NCBI GenBank assembly: GCA_958352885.1
Contig: CATWQI010000007.1
Location: 62,001-126,000, forward strand
DNA from: an uncultured Duncaniella sp.
Lineage (GTDB): Bacteria; Bacteroidota; Bacteroidia; Bacteroidales; Muribaculaceae
Reading direction: 5' to 3'
DNA length: 64,000 nucleotides
The notes beneath the pieces were generated by a model. The model was not told where the DNA came from, made no database searches, and saw nothing but the letters and a program-made list of their open reading frames with translations. This document shows, piece by piece, positions 33,966 to 43,518 of this stretch; positions within the stretch are counted from its first letter, which is position 1, and every line of letters begins with the position of its first letter. A program made the position numbers and the translations under genes.

Positions 33966-36900
33966 ATGGTCGTATTTTTTAAGAAAGGTGCCAACCTTAT
34001 CTATGCGGTGGAAACCAACCACAAATTCACCGACTTGGAAAAGGAAAAACTCACCTGGCTATTTTCAGGCGCAACGCCCCTGTCATCAACCAGTGTCAAA
34101 GGTCGCTTCATTGGTCCCCGCAAGGAGATGATTACCCCTTGGAGTACCAATGCCGTGGAAATCACCCAGAATATGGGAATCGAAGGTGTGACACGCATCG
34201 AAGAATTCCATAAAGTCACCTCTGACGAGCCTGTTTTTGACAAGATGCTCTCACGTTTATATGACGGATTGAATTCAAAGGTATTTACCACAAGTACCAC
34301 AGCCGCCCCTATCGAATATATTGAGGATATCACCGAATATAACCGCCGCGAGGGTCTCGCCCTCAGCCAGGACGAGGAAGATTATCTCCGTCAGCTCAGC
34401 GAGCGTCTCGGACGTCCGCTGACCGACAGTGAAGTATTCGGTTTCTCCCAAGTAAACAGTGAGCACTGCCGCCACAAAATTTTCAACGGCTCATTTGTGA
34501 TTGACGGGGAGGAGAAACCTCTCTCGCTTTTCAAACTTATCAAAAAGACATCACAGGAGAATCCCAACAAACTCGTATCAGCTTACAAGGACAATGTAGC
34601 TTTCGTGGAGGGACCGACTGTCGCTCAGTTCTACCCCACCCATCCCGAACGCTCCGACTATTTTGAGGTCCGTGATCTCCCCACAGTGCTCTCGCTCAAA
34701 GCTGAGACACACAACTTCCCCACCACCGTCGAACCATTCAACGGCGCAGCCACAGGTAGCGGCGGTGAAATACGTGACCGTCTCGGCGGTGGACGCGCCA
34801 GTCTGCCTCTCGCCGGCACTGCGGTATACATGACATCATATCCCCGACTCGGCAACTATCCCTGGGAGCTTATGATGAATCCACGTGCATGGCTGTACCA
34901 GACACCGGCAGAGATTCTTATCAAAGCTTCAAACGGAGCATCCGACTTCGGAAACAAATTCGGACAACCACTCATCTGCGGTTCACTCCTCACGTTCGAG
35001 CATGACGAAAACGGAAAGATGTATGCCTACGACAAAGTAATCATGCTTGCCGGAGGTGTTGGATATGCGGCTTCAAAGGATGCCATCAAGGGCACACCTG
35101 AAGCCGGTGAAGCCGTAGTGGTAATGGGTGGCGACAACTATCGTATAGGCATGGGCGGAGGAGCCGTATCTTCTGTTGAGACCGGTCAGTACGCATCAGG
35201 TATCGAGCTCAATGCCGTACAGCGTGCCAACCCGGAGATGCAGAAACGTGTGTCAAACGTAATCCGCGCTCTTGCTGAAAACGACAACAACCCCATCGTA
35301 TCAATCCATGACCACGGTGCCGGAGGACACCTGAATGCACTGTCGGAACTCGTGGAAGAAACCGGAGGCAAGATTGAAATCGGCTCTCTACCTATAGGCG
35401 ACCATACCCTCTCATCAAAGGAAATCATCGGCAACGAGAGCCAGGAACGTATGGGTATGGTACTTAAGAAGGAAGACATCGAATACGTGAAGACCATAGC
35501 CGACCGTGAGCGTGCTCCAATGTATGTTGTGGGCGAGACTACCGGTGACCACCGTTTCGTATTTGAACAGAAAAACGGTGTCAAGCCCATCGACCTTGCC
35601 ATGTCTGACATGTTCGGTTCTTCACCCAAGACCACACTCACCGACACTACTGTTGAAACCGTATACACCGATGCCGAATACACCGAGGACAACATTGAGC
35701 AATATGTCACACAGACACTTAGCCTCGAGGCTGTGGCATGCAAGGACTGGCTCACAAATAAGGTGGACCGTTCCATCACTGGCAAAATAGCCCGCCAGCA
35801 GTGTCAGGGCGAAATCCAGCTGCCTCTCAGCGACTGTGGTGTTGTAGCACTCGATTACAGCGGCACAAAAGGTATAGCGACCTCTATCGGTCATGCGCCT
35901 CAGGTCGCTTTGATTGACTCGGCTAAAGGTTCGGTAATGGCTATTGCCGAAGCTCTCACCAACATTGTGGGCACTCCGCTTTCCGATGGCATACGCGGTC
36001 TTTCGCTCAGCGCCAACTGGATGTGGCCCTGCAAGAATCCGGGTGAGGATGCGGCTCTCTACCGTGCGGTTGAAGCATGCAGCGAATTTGCATGTAAAAT
36101 CGGTGTAAACATACCCACTGGCAAGGATTCTCTTTCCATGACTCAGAAGTACGGGGCGGACAAGGTGTTTGCTCCCGGCACAGTCATCATATCAGCCGCA
36201 GGCGAGGTGAGCGATGTGAAAAAGACCCTTTCACCCGTCATTCGCCGCAAAGGCTCGATGCTGTACTATATAGACTTCTCATCCGATGCCCTCAAGCTCG
36301 GCGGTTCGGCATTTGCCCAGACGCTTGGCAAACTTGGAGCAGAAGCACCCACCGTGACCGACGCCGACAAGTTCGTAGCCACATTCCAGACTGTGCAGGA
36401 ACTCGTGAAGAAGAATATGTTCCTCGCCGCTCACGACGTGGCAGCCGGAGGTCTTGTGACAACCCTGCTTGAAATGACATTCGCCAACACTGACGGAGGC
36501 ATCGAACTCGACACCACTGGATTCGAAGCTCTTGGTGAGACTGACCTCGTGAAGATTCTATTCGCCGAGAACCCTGCTCTCGTAGCTCAGGTCGACGCTT
36601 CCAAGACTGCCAAGGTTGATGAAATTCTCACCAAAGCAGGCATACGCTTCTGCCACATCGGCGTACCCACCGACGAACGCACCTTAATAATAAACCACAA
36701 CGGCACTCAACGCCTGCTCGGCATAGACCATCTGCGTGATGTATGGTTCCATACCAGCTATCTAATGGATGCGATCCAGAGCGGCGAGACTTGCGCACGT
36801 TCACGTTACGAGAATTACAAGAAACAGCCCATACGCTACCGCATGCCTGCCGGATTCGACGGTAAGCTTGCTTCACGAGGCATAGCACTCCGCCGTGACG

Positions 36901-37667
36901 GACATGGCGACCGTGTAAAAGCCGCTATCATCCGCGAAAAGGGAGTAAACGGCGACCGTGAGATGGCATATTCGCTCTACCTTGCAGGGTTCGACGTCAA
37001 GGATGTACACATGACCGACCTTATGAGCGGACGCGAGAACCTTGAAGACGTGAACATGATAGTATTCTGCGGAGGATTCTCCAACAGTGACGTACTCGGT
37101 TCAGCCAAAGGATGGGCTTCGGGATTCCTCTGGAACGAAAACGCCAAAACCGCACTTAAAAACTTCTATGCCCGCAAGGATACTCTCTCGCTTGGTATCT
37201 GTAACGGCTGCCAGTTGATGATAGAGCTTAACCTCATCAACCCCGAGCATCCCAAGAAAACACAGATGCTCCACAACGACAGCCACAAGTTCGAGTCACA
37301 GTTCCTCGGAGTAAGCATCCCGCAGAACAAATCAGTGATGCTCGGGTCGCTCTCCGGAAGCAAACTCGGTATATGGGTGGCACATGGCGAAGGCAAATTC
37401 CACCTTCCCATGCCGATGGAAAACTACAATGTGGTGGCGAAGTACAATTACAGCGGCTATCCTGCCAACCCCAACGGCTCACGCTGCTCGGTAGCCGGTA
37501 TATGTTCAGCCGACGGCCGTCACCTCGCCATGATGCCGCACCTCGAACGAGCCATATTCCCGTGGCAATGCGGTTACTACCCGGGCACCCGCCACACTGA
37601 CCAGATAACCCCGTGGATTGATGCGTTCATCAACGCCCGCAAGTGGGTCGAAGAACATACGAAATAA
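33966..37667 (+). CDS. purL: Phosphoribosylformylglycinamidine synthase PurL (large single-chain form)
   Basis: This enzyme converts FGAR to FGAM using ATP and glutamine, the fourth step of purine synthesis. The 1233-residue protein is the fused form: N-terminal PurS-like part, FGAM synthase core with QVNSEHCRHKIFNG, KAETHNFPTTVEP and GSGGEIRDRLGGGRAS, a second half with PTGKDSLSMTQKYG and HDVAAGGLVTTLLE, and a C-terminal glutamine amidotransferase with Cys in GICNGCQLM and the closing PHLERAIFPW. Length is slightly under E. coli PurL (1295). It stands alone between its promoter and a hairpin. Confidence 0.98.
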   Translation: MVVFFKKGANLIYAVETNHKFTDLEKEKLTWLFSGATPLSSTSVKGRFIGPRKEMITPWSTNAVEITQNMGIEGVTRIEEFHKVTSDEPVFDKMLSRLYDGLNSKVFTTSTTAAPIEYIEDITEYNRREGLALSQDEEDYLRQLSERLGRPLTDSEVFGFSQVNSEHCRHKIFNGSFVIDGEEKPLSLFKLIKKTSQENPNKLVSAYKDNVAFVEGPTVAQFYPTHPERSDYFEVRDLPTVLSLKAETHNFPTTVEPFNGAATGSGGEIRDRLGGGRASLPLAGTAVYMTSYPRLGNYPWELMMNPRAWLYQTPAEILIKASNGASDFGNKFGQPLICGSLLTFEHDENGKMYAYDKVIMLAGGVGYAASKDAIKGTPEAGEAVVVMGGDNYRIGMGGGAVSSVETGQYASGIELNAVQRANPEMQKRVSNVIRALAENDNNPIVSIHDHGAGGHLNALSELVEETGGKIEIGSLPIGDHTLSSKEIIGNESQERMGMVLKKEDIEYVKTIADRERAPMYVVGETTGDHRFVFEQKNGVKPIDLAMSDMFGSSPKTTLTDTTVETVYTDAEYTEDNIEQYVTQTLSLEAVACKDWLTNKVDRSITGKIARQQCQGEIQLPLSDCGVVALDYSGTKGIATSIGHAPQVALIDSAKGSVMAIAEALTNIVGTPLSDGIRGLSLSANWMWPCKNPGEDAALYRAVEACSEFACKIGVNIPTGKDSLSMTQKYGADKVFAPGTVIISAAGEVSDVKKTLSPVIRRKGSMLYYIDFSSDALKLGGSAFAQTLGKLGAEAPTVTDADKFVATFQTVQELVKKNMFLAAHDVAAGGLVTTLLEMTFANTDGGIELDTTGFEALGETDLVKILFAENPALVAQVDASKTAKVDEILTKAGIRFCHIGVPTDERTLIINHNGTQRLLGIDHLRDVWFHTSYLMDAIQSGETCARSRYENYKKQPIRYRMPAGFDGKLASRGIALRRDGHGDRVKAAIIREKGVNGDREMAYSLYLAGFDVKDVHMTDLMSGRENLEDVNMIVFCGGFSNSDVLGSAKGWASGFLWNENAKTALKNFYARKDTLSLGICNGCQLMIELNLINPEHPKKTQMLHNDSHKFESQFLGVSIPQNKSVMLGSLSGSKLGIWVAHGEGKFHLPMPMENYNVVAKYNYSGYPANPNGSRCSVAGICSADGRHLAMMPHLERAIFPWQCGYYPGTRHTDQITPWIDAFINARKWVEEHTK

Positions 37668-37680
37668 GTAAAACTTGATG

Positions 37681-37720
37681 ATAATTGTGGGAGAGGCTTA
37701 AACGCCTCTTTCACAATTAT
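37681..37720 (+). terminator. Hairpin after purL
   Basis: Bases 37681-37697 pair with 37704-37720 over 17 positions, two of them G-U, around a six-base loop. The following bases (TCACATTTAA) are only modestly T-rich. The position 14 bases after purL and the stem quality favour a terminator. Confidence 0.6.
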
Positions 37721-37757
37721 TCACATTTAAGGTAATTCTTTTTCACTTAAAATGTTG

Positions 37758-37765
37758 TAAATTTG
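37758..37765 (+). promoter_or_regulatory. TAnnTTTG -7 box for etfB-etfA-acyl-CoA dehydrogenase
   Basis: TAAATTTG lies 71 bases before the etfB ATG. The -33 region is T-rich without a clean TTG. It is the likely start of the three-gene transcript. Confidence 0.5.
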
Positions 37766-37836
37766 TCGTGTCCGGTATAAACCGGAAGCTAATTACACCT
37801 AAAACCAAAAATCTAAAATAACCAATCTATAACAGT

Positions 37837-38709
37837 ATGAGTCTTAACATCATTGTGCTCGCCAAGCAGGTGCCTGACACCCGCAATGTGGGCAAAGATG
37901 CAATGAAGGAGGATGGCACCATCAACCGAGCAGCGCTCCCCGCCATCTTCAACCCTGAGGATCTCAACGCTCTTGAACAAGCACTCCGCTTGAAGGATGC
38001 TAATCCCGGGTCAACCATCACGTTGCTAACCATGGGTCTTCCCCGCGCCTCTGAAATCATCCGTGAAGCTATCTACCGTGGTGCCGACAGCGGCATCGTG
38101 CTCACCGACCGTGTGCTCGGTGGTGCCGATACCCTCGCCACATCCTACTCTCTCGCCCAAGCAGTGAAGAAAATCGGAAAATACGATATCATTCTCGGCG
38201 GACGTCAGGCTATTGACGGCGACACCGCCCAGGTAGGACCCCAGATTGCCGAAAAGCTCGGTATTCCTCAGGTTACCTACGCAGAAGAAATCCTCGACCT
38301 TAAGGACGGTCATGTTATCGTGAAGCGTCGTCTCGAGAACGGTGTGGAGACTGTCAAAGCACCCCTCCCATGCGTCGTGACTGTCAACGGTTCCGCTGCT
38401 GACTGCCGCCCCCGTAACGCAATGCGTGTCCAGAAATACAAATATGCGGCATCTCCCAGCGAGGCTGCCAAGCTTTCTGACGAACGCAAAGCCCTCCTCG
38501 AACAGCGCCCTTATCTGAACCTTCAGGAATGGAGTGCGGCTTTCGTGGAAGCCGATCCCGCACAGATAGGTCTTCCCGGCTCACCCACAAAGGTCAAAGC
38601 TATCGAAAACGTGGTATTTACCGCCAAGGAAAGCCGACAGCTTGACGACAGTGACGCCCAAATCGAGGAACTTGTTAAAGAATTGATTGCCAACCATACT
38701 ATCGGATAA
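37837..38709 (+). CDS. etfB: Electron transfer flavoprotein subunit beta
   Basis: The 290-residue EtfB starts MSLNIIVLAKQVPDT and has the conserved blocks NPEDLNALEQAL, GRQAIDGDTAQVGPQ and the family segment RRLENGVETVKAPLPCVVTV. With EtfA it carries electrons from acyl-CoA dehydrogenases to the quinone pool or another acceptor. It is longer than E. coli or mitochondrial forms (about 255) and similar to anaerobe forms. etfA follows after 13 bases. Whether it also does electron bifurcation cannot be decided by eye. Confidence 0.95.
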   Translation: MSLNIIVLAKQVPDTRNVGKDAMKEDGTINRAALPAIFNPEDLNALEQALRLKDANPGSTITLLTMGLPRASEIIREAIYRGADSGIVLTDRVLGGADTLATSYSLAQAVKKIGKYDIILGGRQAIDGDTAQVGPQIAEKLGIPQVTYAEEILDLKDGHVIVKRRLENGVETVKAPLPCVVTVNGSAADCRPRNAMRVQKYKYAASPSEAAKLSDERKALLEQRPYLNLQEWSAAFVEADPAQIGLPGSPTKVKAIENVVFTAKESRQLDDSDAQIEELVKELIANHTIG

Positions 38710-38722
38710 AGCATAAACAACA

Positions 38723-39748
38723 ATGGACAAAAATAACTTAATCGTATATCTCGAATTTGAGGACGGTCATATCGCCGACGTCAGCCTTGAGCTGCTGACC
38801 AAAGGTCGTGTGCTCGCTTCAAAACTCGGTGTGAAACTTGAAGCCGTAGTGGTTGGTGATAATCTCGACGGTGTTGAAAAGCAGGTGTTCCCCTACGGTG
38901 TCGACCGTCTTTATAAAGTTGCCGACGCTCGCCTGTTCCCCTATACTTCCAATCCCCATTCGGCAGTGCTCATCAATCTCTTCCGTGAAATTGAGCCGCA
39001 AATCTGCCTCATGGGTGCCACTTGCATCGGTCGTGACCTCGGTCCCCGTGTGAGCTCATGTCTCCACAGCGGTCTCACTGCAGACTGTACAGCGCTCGAA
39101 ATCGGCGACCATAATGATCCCAAGACCGGCAAGGGCTACTCTGACCTTCTCTATCAGATTCGTCCTGCATTCGGTGGCAACATCGTGGCAACAATCGTCA
39201 ACCCCGAATGCCGTCCACAGATGGCTACCGTCCGTGAGGGCGTGATGAAGAAAGAGATATTTGACCCCAACCACAAGGGAGAGGTAATCAATCTCGACGC
39301 AAAGAAATACGTGAGCGACGAGGACTTCGTAGTGGAAATCCTTGACCGCCACATTGAGAAATCCAAAATCAACATCAAGAACTCCCCCATCATCGTGGCA
39401 GGAGGTTACGGCGTTGGCTCCAAAGAGAACTTCCAGCTCCTCCATGACCTTGCTAACGTGCTTGGCGCCGAGGTAGGCGCATCACGTGCGGCTGTTGACG
39501 CAGGATTCACCGAGCACGCACGTCAGATTGGACAGACCGGTGTCACCGTACGTCCCAAACTCTACATCGCCTGCGGTATATCAGGTCAGATTCAGCACAT
39601 TGCAGGTATGCAGGACAGCTCTATCATCATTTCAATCAACAATGACCCCAACGCCCCCATCAACACTATCGCCGACTACGTAATCACCGGCAATATCGAA
39701 GATGTGGTGCCCAAGTTGATTAAGTACTATAAAAAGAATTCAAAATAA
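38723..39748 (+). CDS. etfA: Electron transfer flavoprotein subunit alpha
   Basis: The 341-residue EtfA has an N-terminal domain (about 1-195, with CLMGATCIGRDLGPRVS) and the C-terminal FAD-binding domain with AGGYGVGSKENFQLL, GASRAAVDAGF, IGQTGVTVRPKLYIACGISG-type motif (in pieces QTGVTVRPK and ACGISGQIQH) and the final NNDPNAPI. It forms the heterodimer with the preceding EtfB. The acyl-CoA dehydrogenase gene begins nine bases later. Confidence 0.96.
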   Translation: MDKNNLIVYLEFEDGHIADVSLELLTKGRVLASKLGVKLEAVVVGDNLDGVEKQVFPYGVDRLYKVADARLFPYTSNPHSAVLINLFREIEPQICLMGATCIGRDLGPRVSSCLHSGLTADCTALEIGDHNDPKTGKGYSDLLYQIRPAFGGNIVATIVNPECRPQMATVREGVMKKEIFDPNHKGEVINLDAKKYVSDEDFVVEILDRHIEKSKINIKNSPIIVAGGYGVGSKENFQLLHDLANVLGAEVGASRAAVDAGFTEHARQIGQTGVTVRPKLYIACGISGQIQHIAGMQDSSIIISINNDPNAPINTIADYVITGNIEDVVPKLIKYYKKNSK

Positions 39749-39757
39749 GCAGATAAA

Positions 39758-41461
39758 ATGGCTAACTTTTATACAGATAATCCCGACTTGAAGCACCATC
39801 TTAACCATCCGTTGATGGAAAAGATTGTTGCTTTGAAAGAACGTAACTATACCGACGCCGAGAAGTTTGACTACGCACCTCTTAACTACGAGGACGCACA
39901 GGACAGCTATGACAAGGTGCTCGAAATCGTTGGTGAAATCTGCGGTGACATCATCGCTCCCAATGCCGAAGATGTCGACCATCAGGGTCCACGTGTGGAA
40001 AACGGCAGAGTAATCTACGCTGACAAGACAAGCGAAAACCTCGAAGCTTGCCGCAAGGCCGGTCTGATGGGCATGGCCATGCCTCGTCGTTTCGGCGGTC
40101 TCAACTTCCCCATCACTCCTTACATCATGGCTGCCGATATCGTGAGCCGTGCCGACACCGGATTCGAAAACCTCTGGGGCCTTCAGGACTGCGCAGAAAC
40201 CATCTACGAATTTGCCGACGATGACCAGAAGCAGCGCTACATCACACGTGTGTGCCAGGGCGAAACAATGTCAATGGACCTCACAGAACCCGACGCCGGC
40301 TCTGACCTTCAGTCAGTCATGCTCAAAGCAACCGAGCAGCCCGACGGCACTTGGCTCCTCAACGGTGTGAAGCGATTCATCACCAACGGTGACAGCGATA
40401 TACACCTCGTGCTCGCACGTTCCGAAGCAGGTTCACGTGACGGCCGCGGTCTGTCAATGTTCATCTATGACAAGCGCAACGGTGGCGTAAACGTCCGCCG
40501 CATCGAGAACAAGATGGGTATCAAAGGCTCTCCCACCTGCGAACTCGTCTACAAGAACGCCAAGGCAGAGCTATGCGGTTCACGCCGCATGGGCCTCATC
40601 AAATATGTGATGGCTCTCATGAACGGCGCTCGCCTCGGTATTGCCGCACAGTCGGTAGGTGTGAGCGAACTCGCATACCGCGAGGCTCTTGCCTATGCCA
40701 AGGACCGCAAGCAGTTCGGAAAAGCCATCATCGAGTTCCCCGCCGTATACGAAATGCTCTCTGTGATGAAGGCAAAGCTTGACGCCTCACGCTCACTGCT
40801 CTACGAGTGCGCCCGTTTTGTGGATATCTATAAGATTTACGACGACATAGCAAAGGAACGCACCCTTACCCCCGACGAACGTAAGGAATCCAAGCATTAC
40901 AGCCGCCTGGCAGATGCTCTCACTCCGCTTGCCAAAGGCATGGGCAGTGAATACTGCAACCAGAATGCCTATGACTGTATCCAGATTCATGGCGGTTCAG
41001 GTTTCATGAAGGACTACGCTTGCGAGCGTCTCTACCGTGACGCACGTATCACTTCCATCTATGAGGGTACCACCCAGCTTCAGGTTGTGGCAGCTATCCG
41101 TCACGTCACCACCGGCACCTACCTCAATCTCATCAAAGAGTACCAGGCTGTCGAAGTTAAACCTGAACTCCAGGCTCTCAAAGAGCGTCTCGCTGCGATG
41201 ACCGAACGTTACGCCCTGGCAGTAGAAACTGTCGGCAATGTCGACAATGCCGCATATGGCGACTTCATGGCACGCCGCCTCGTAGAGATGGCAGGCTGCA
41301 TCGTGATGAGCTACCTCCTGCTCCTCGACGCCAACCGTAACGAGTCATTCACCCGTTCTGCAGAAGTATATGCTAACCTCGCCCAGGCTGAAGTCTCCAA
41401 GCACTCTGACTTCATAGCCAACTTCAAACCCGAGGAAGTAGAACTCTACAAAGTGAATTAA
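39758..41461 (+). CDS. Acyl-CoA dehydrogenase family protein
   Basis: The 567-residue flavoprotein has the acyl-CoA dehydrogenase fold: N-terminal helical part, FAD segment MDLTEPDAGSDLQSV, KRFITNGD, the helical C-domain with DRKQFGKAII and GGSGFMKDYACERLYRDARI, and the catalytic-position Glu in YEGTTQLQ. An additional C-terminal helical region (about 440-567) makes it longer than short-chain members (about 380). It would oxidize an acyl-CoA, or run in reverse on an enoyl-CoA, passing electrons through the EtfAB pair encoded just upstream. The chain length or branching of the substrate is unknown. Confidence 0.93.
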   Translation: MANFYTDNPDLKHHLNHPLMEKIVALKERNYTDAEKFDYAPLNYEDAQDSYDKVLEIVGEICGDIIAPNAEDVDHQGPRVENGRVIYADKTSENLEACRKAGLMGMAMPRRFGGLNFPITPYIMAADIVSRADTGFENLWGLQDCAETIYEFADDDQKQRYITRVCQGETMSMDLTEPDAGSDLQSVMLKATEQPDGTWLLNGVKRFITNGDSDIHLVLARSEAGSRDGRGLSMFIYDKRNGGVNVRRIENKMGIKGSPTCELVYKNAKAELCGSRRMGLIKYVMALMNGARLGIAAQSVGVSELAYREALAYAKDRKQFGKAIIEFPAVYEMLSVMKAKLDASRSLLYECARFVDIYKIYDDIAKERTLTPDERKESKHYSRLADALTPLAKGMGSEYCNQNAYDCIQIHGGSGFMKDYACERLYRDARITSIYEGTTQLQVVAAIRHVTTGTYLNLIKEYQAVEVKPELQALKERLAAMTERYALAVETVGNVDNAAYGDFMARRLVEMAGCIVMSYLLLLDANRNESFTRSAEVYANLAQAEVSKHSDFIANFKPEEVELYKVN

Positions 41462-41489
41462 TCGTTAAAATATCTAAACAAATTAACAC

Positions 41490-41537
41490 AAGCGACTGTA
41501 AACACGAATAAATTTCGTAAATTTGCAGTCGCTTTTT
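41490..41537 (+). terminator. Terminator of the etf operon, with a promoter box in its loop
   Basis: AAGCGACTG at 41490-41498 pairs with CAGTCGCTT at 41526-41534, followed by T residues to 41537. The 27-base loop contains the -7 box of rplY (41518-41525). Confidence 0.65.
41518..41525 (+). promoter_or_regulatory. TAnnTTTG -7 box for rplY
   Basis: TAAATTTG lies 94 bases upstream of the rplY ATG, inside the loop of the preceding terminator. No TTG at -33 is evident. The initial transcript would begin near the second arm of the terminator stem. Confidence 0.5.
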
Positions 41538-41618
41538 AGCATCCCCGTGTGATGGGAAATTAAGGAGCATTACTAATCAACACTTAATTTTGAGTAACAC
41601 AACTAAATTCAATCAGAA

Positions 41619-42266
41619 ATGAAGACATTCCAATTGACAGCCGAGCCCCGTACCGACCTCGGTAAGAAAGCAGCTAAGGCTCTCCGTAAGGAAAACAAAA
41701 TCCCCGTTGTCCTCAACGGTGGCGAAATCGTGACTCTCCCCTACGAGAAGCCCCTTAAGGCTGGTGAGAAGGTTATCGAAATCGGTAATGGCAAGGGTCT
41801 TGTGACAACTGACCTCGTAGTTGACCGTGACGCTGTGCGCAAGCTCATCTATACTCCTGACATCTTCGCTATCGAGCTCACCGTAAACGGCGAAACCCGC
41901 ATGGCTGTCCTCAAGGATATCCAGTTTGACCCCGTAAAGGACACAGTTCTTCACATCGACCTTCTCGAAGTAAACGACAAGAAGCCTGTAGCTATCGAAG
42001 TCCCTGTCAAGCTCGAAGGTCATGCCGAAGGTGTGAAAGCCGGTGGTAAGCTCACTCTCTCTATGAAGAAAATCCGTGTTAAGGCTATCTACACTGAGAT
42101 TCCCGAACGTGTGGTTATCAACGTTGACCACCTCGGTCTCGGCAAGACTCTTCAGATTGGCGACCTCCACTTCGAGGGTCTCGAGCTGATGAACGCAAAG
42201 AACGCTGTTGTCTGCGCTGTTCAGCTCACCCGTGCCGCTCGTGGTGCTCAGGCAAACGCTCAGTAA
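41619..42266 (+). CDS. rplY: 50S ribosomal protein L25/general stress protein Ctc
   Basis: L25 binds 5S rRNA in the central protuberance. The 215-residue protein is the two-domain Ctc (TL5) form: an N-terminal 5S-binding domain (about 1-95, with RTDLGKKAAKALRKENKIPVVL in overlapping pieces) and a C-terminal beta domain (about 96-190, with VEVPVKLEGHAEGVKAGG-like segment VPVKLEGHAEGVK). The Ala/Gln-rich tail is typical. A terminator follows, and pth is downstream on the same strand, a common pairing with L25 in bacteria. Confidence 0.96.
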   Translation: MKTFQLTAEPRTDLGKKAAKALRKENKIPVVLNGGEIVTLPYEKPLKAGEKVIEIGNGKGLVTTDLVVDRDAVRKLIYTPDIFAIELTVNGETRMAVLKDIQFDPVKDTVLHIDLLEVNDKKPVAIEVPVKLEGHAEGVKAGGKLTLSMKKIRVKAIYTEIPERVVINVDHLGLGKTLQIGDLHFEGLELMNAKNAVVCAVQLTRAARGAQANAQ

Positions 42267-42314
42267 TCCGGGCTTAGCTCTGATAACATCTCAGCGTTAT
42301 CTGATAAACTTTAT

Positions 42315-42354
42315 AACAGATTTTCTCACTTCACTGCGGGAAAATCTGTTTTTC
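42315..42354 (+). terminator. Terminator after rplY
   Basis: AACAGATTTTC at 42315-42325 pairs perfectly with GAAAATCTGTT at 42340-42350 around a 14-base loop, followed by TTTC. It is a clear rho-independent terminator. The remaining bases to pth hold no recognised promoter. Confidence 0.85.
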
Positions 42355-42469
42355 TTATTGACAACATCGTCTCAACAGACAACTCTGATAATTATGAGGA
42401 CGCAATTCTCGCATATCATTTGAGTCGTCTCGTAAGAAAACTTCCATTTTAATTTATTAAGAGCCACTT

Positions 42470-43033
42470 ATGAAATATCTTATTGTCGGACTCGGAAACA
42501 TTGGAGCGGAATACGCCTACACACGCCACAATGCCGGCTTCCGTATAGCCGACGCTCTCGCCGAATCCGCCGATGCGACATTTTCCACCGAACGTTACGG
42601 TGACATAGCCCGCATGAGAGTCAAGAATGCCCAGCTCGTAGTTCTGAAGCCATCCACCTACATGAACCTGTCGGGTAACGCCGTGCGCTACTGGAAAGAA
42701 AAAGAAGGAATCGAACTGGAAAACATACTTGTCATCGTAGATGACTGCGCCCTACCCTTTGGTGCTATCCGAATCAAACCTCGCGGAAGTGATGCCGGGC
42801 ACAACGGTCTTAAAAATATCGCCCAGATGCTCAACACTCAGAATTACGCACGTCTGAAATTCGGCATTGGCAATGATTTTCCACGTGGCACACAGGTTGA
42901 CTATGTGCTCGGTCGTTTCTCGGACGAGGAAGAACGTCTGATGCCCGAACGTATCAAACTTGCTGTCGACGCTGTCAAGACCTTCTGTCTCGCCGGCATT
43001 CAGACCGCCATGAATACATACAATAATAAATAG
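42470..43033 (+). CDS. pth: Peptidyl-tRNA hydrolase
   Basis: Pth releases peptides from prematurely dropped peptidyl-tRNA. The 187-residue protein has normal length and the active-site residues Asn10, His20, Asn70 and Asp92 in GLGNIGAEY, RHNAGF, MNLSGN and VDDCALPFG, plus GSDAGHNGLKNI. It is followed by the S4-domain protein after 62 bases. Confidence 0.97.
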   Translation: MKYLIVGLGNIGAEYAYTRHNAGFRIADALAESADATFSTERYGDIARMRVKNAQLVVLKPSTYMNLSGNAVRYWKEKEGIELENILVIVDDCALPFGAIRIKPRGSDAGHNGLKNIAQMLNTQNYARLKFGIGNDFPRGTQVDYVLGRFSDEEERLMPERIKLAVDAVKTFCLAGIQTAMNTYNNK

Positions 43034-43095
43034 CTCGAATAATAAATAGCACTGCTATTTCCCGCTCCGCACGGAACACTCACCAATATAAAATT

Positions 43096-43518
43096 ATGAA
43101 CGAAGTAAGAGTTGACAAATGGCTTTGGGCAATGCGAGTGTTCAAGACACGCACCATAGCCACCGACGCATGTAAAAAAGGACGCATATATGTAGGCGAC
43201 GCTGTCGCCAAACCGTCACGCACCATCAAGGAAGGTGACATAGTGAAGGTACGCAAACCGCCGGTCACCTACTCATTCCGTGTACTTGCGCTTACCCAGA
43301 ACCGGCTTGGGGCTAAACTCGTACCTGAATATATGGAAAACATCACGCCAAAGAGCGAACTCGACCTACTCGATGTAGTGCGCATCTCAGGCTTTATAGA
43401 CCGTCGCAAAGGTCTCGGTCGACCCACCAAACGCGAAGGCCGCGAACTTGCCGAATTTACCGACTCCCTCTCCGACGGCTGGGACATCGACTTCCTCGAC
43501 GACGACGATGATGAATAG
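43096..43518 (+). CDS. S4-domain RNA-binding protein (Hsp15/HslR-like)
   Basis: The 140-residue protein opens with an S4 RNA-binding domain (VRVDKWLWAMRVFKTRTIATDACKKGRIYVG in overlapping pieces; conserved RVDKWLWAMRVFKTR) and ends in a basic GRPTKREGR stretch followed by an acidic tail (DIDFLDDDDDE). E. coli Hsp15 binds stalled 50S subunits carrying peptidyl-tRNA. The neighbouring pth gene has a related task, which supports that role. The acidic tail overlaps the start of the next gene. Confidence 0.9.
   Translation: MNEVRVDKWLWAMRVFKTRTIATDACKKGRIYVGDAVAKPSRTIKEGDIVKVRKPPVTYSFRVLALTQNRLGAKLVPEYMENITPKSELDLLDVVRISGFIDRRKGLGRPTKREGRELAEFTDSLSDGWDIDFLDDDDDE

Noticed and set aside
35186..35785. 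199-codon open frame on the minus strand within purL
   Set aside because: Antisense to the PurL core; Ser-rich shadow with no domain.
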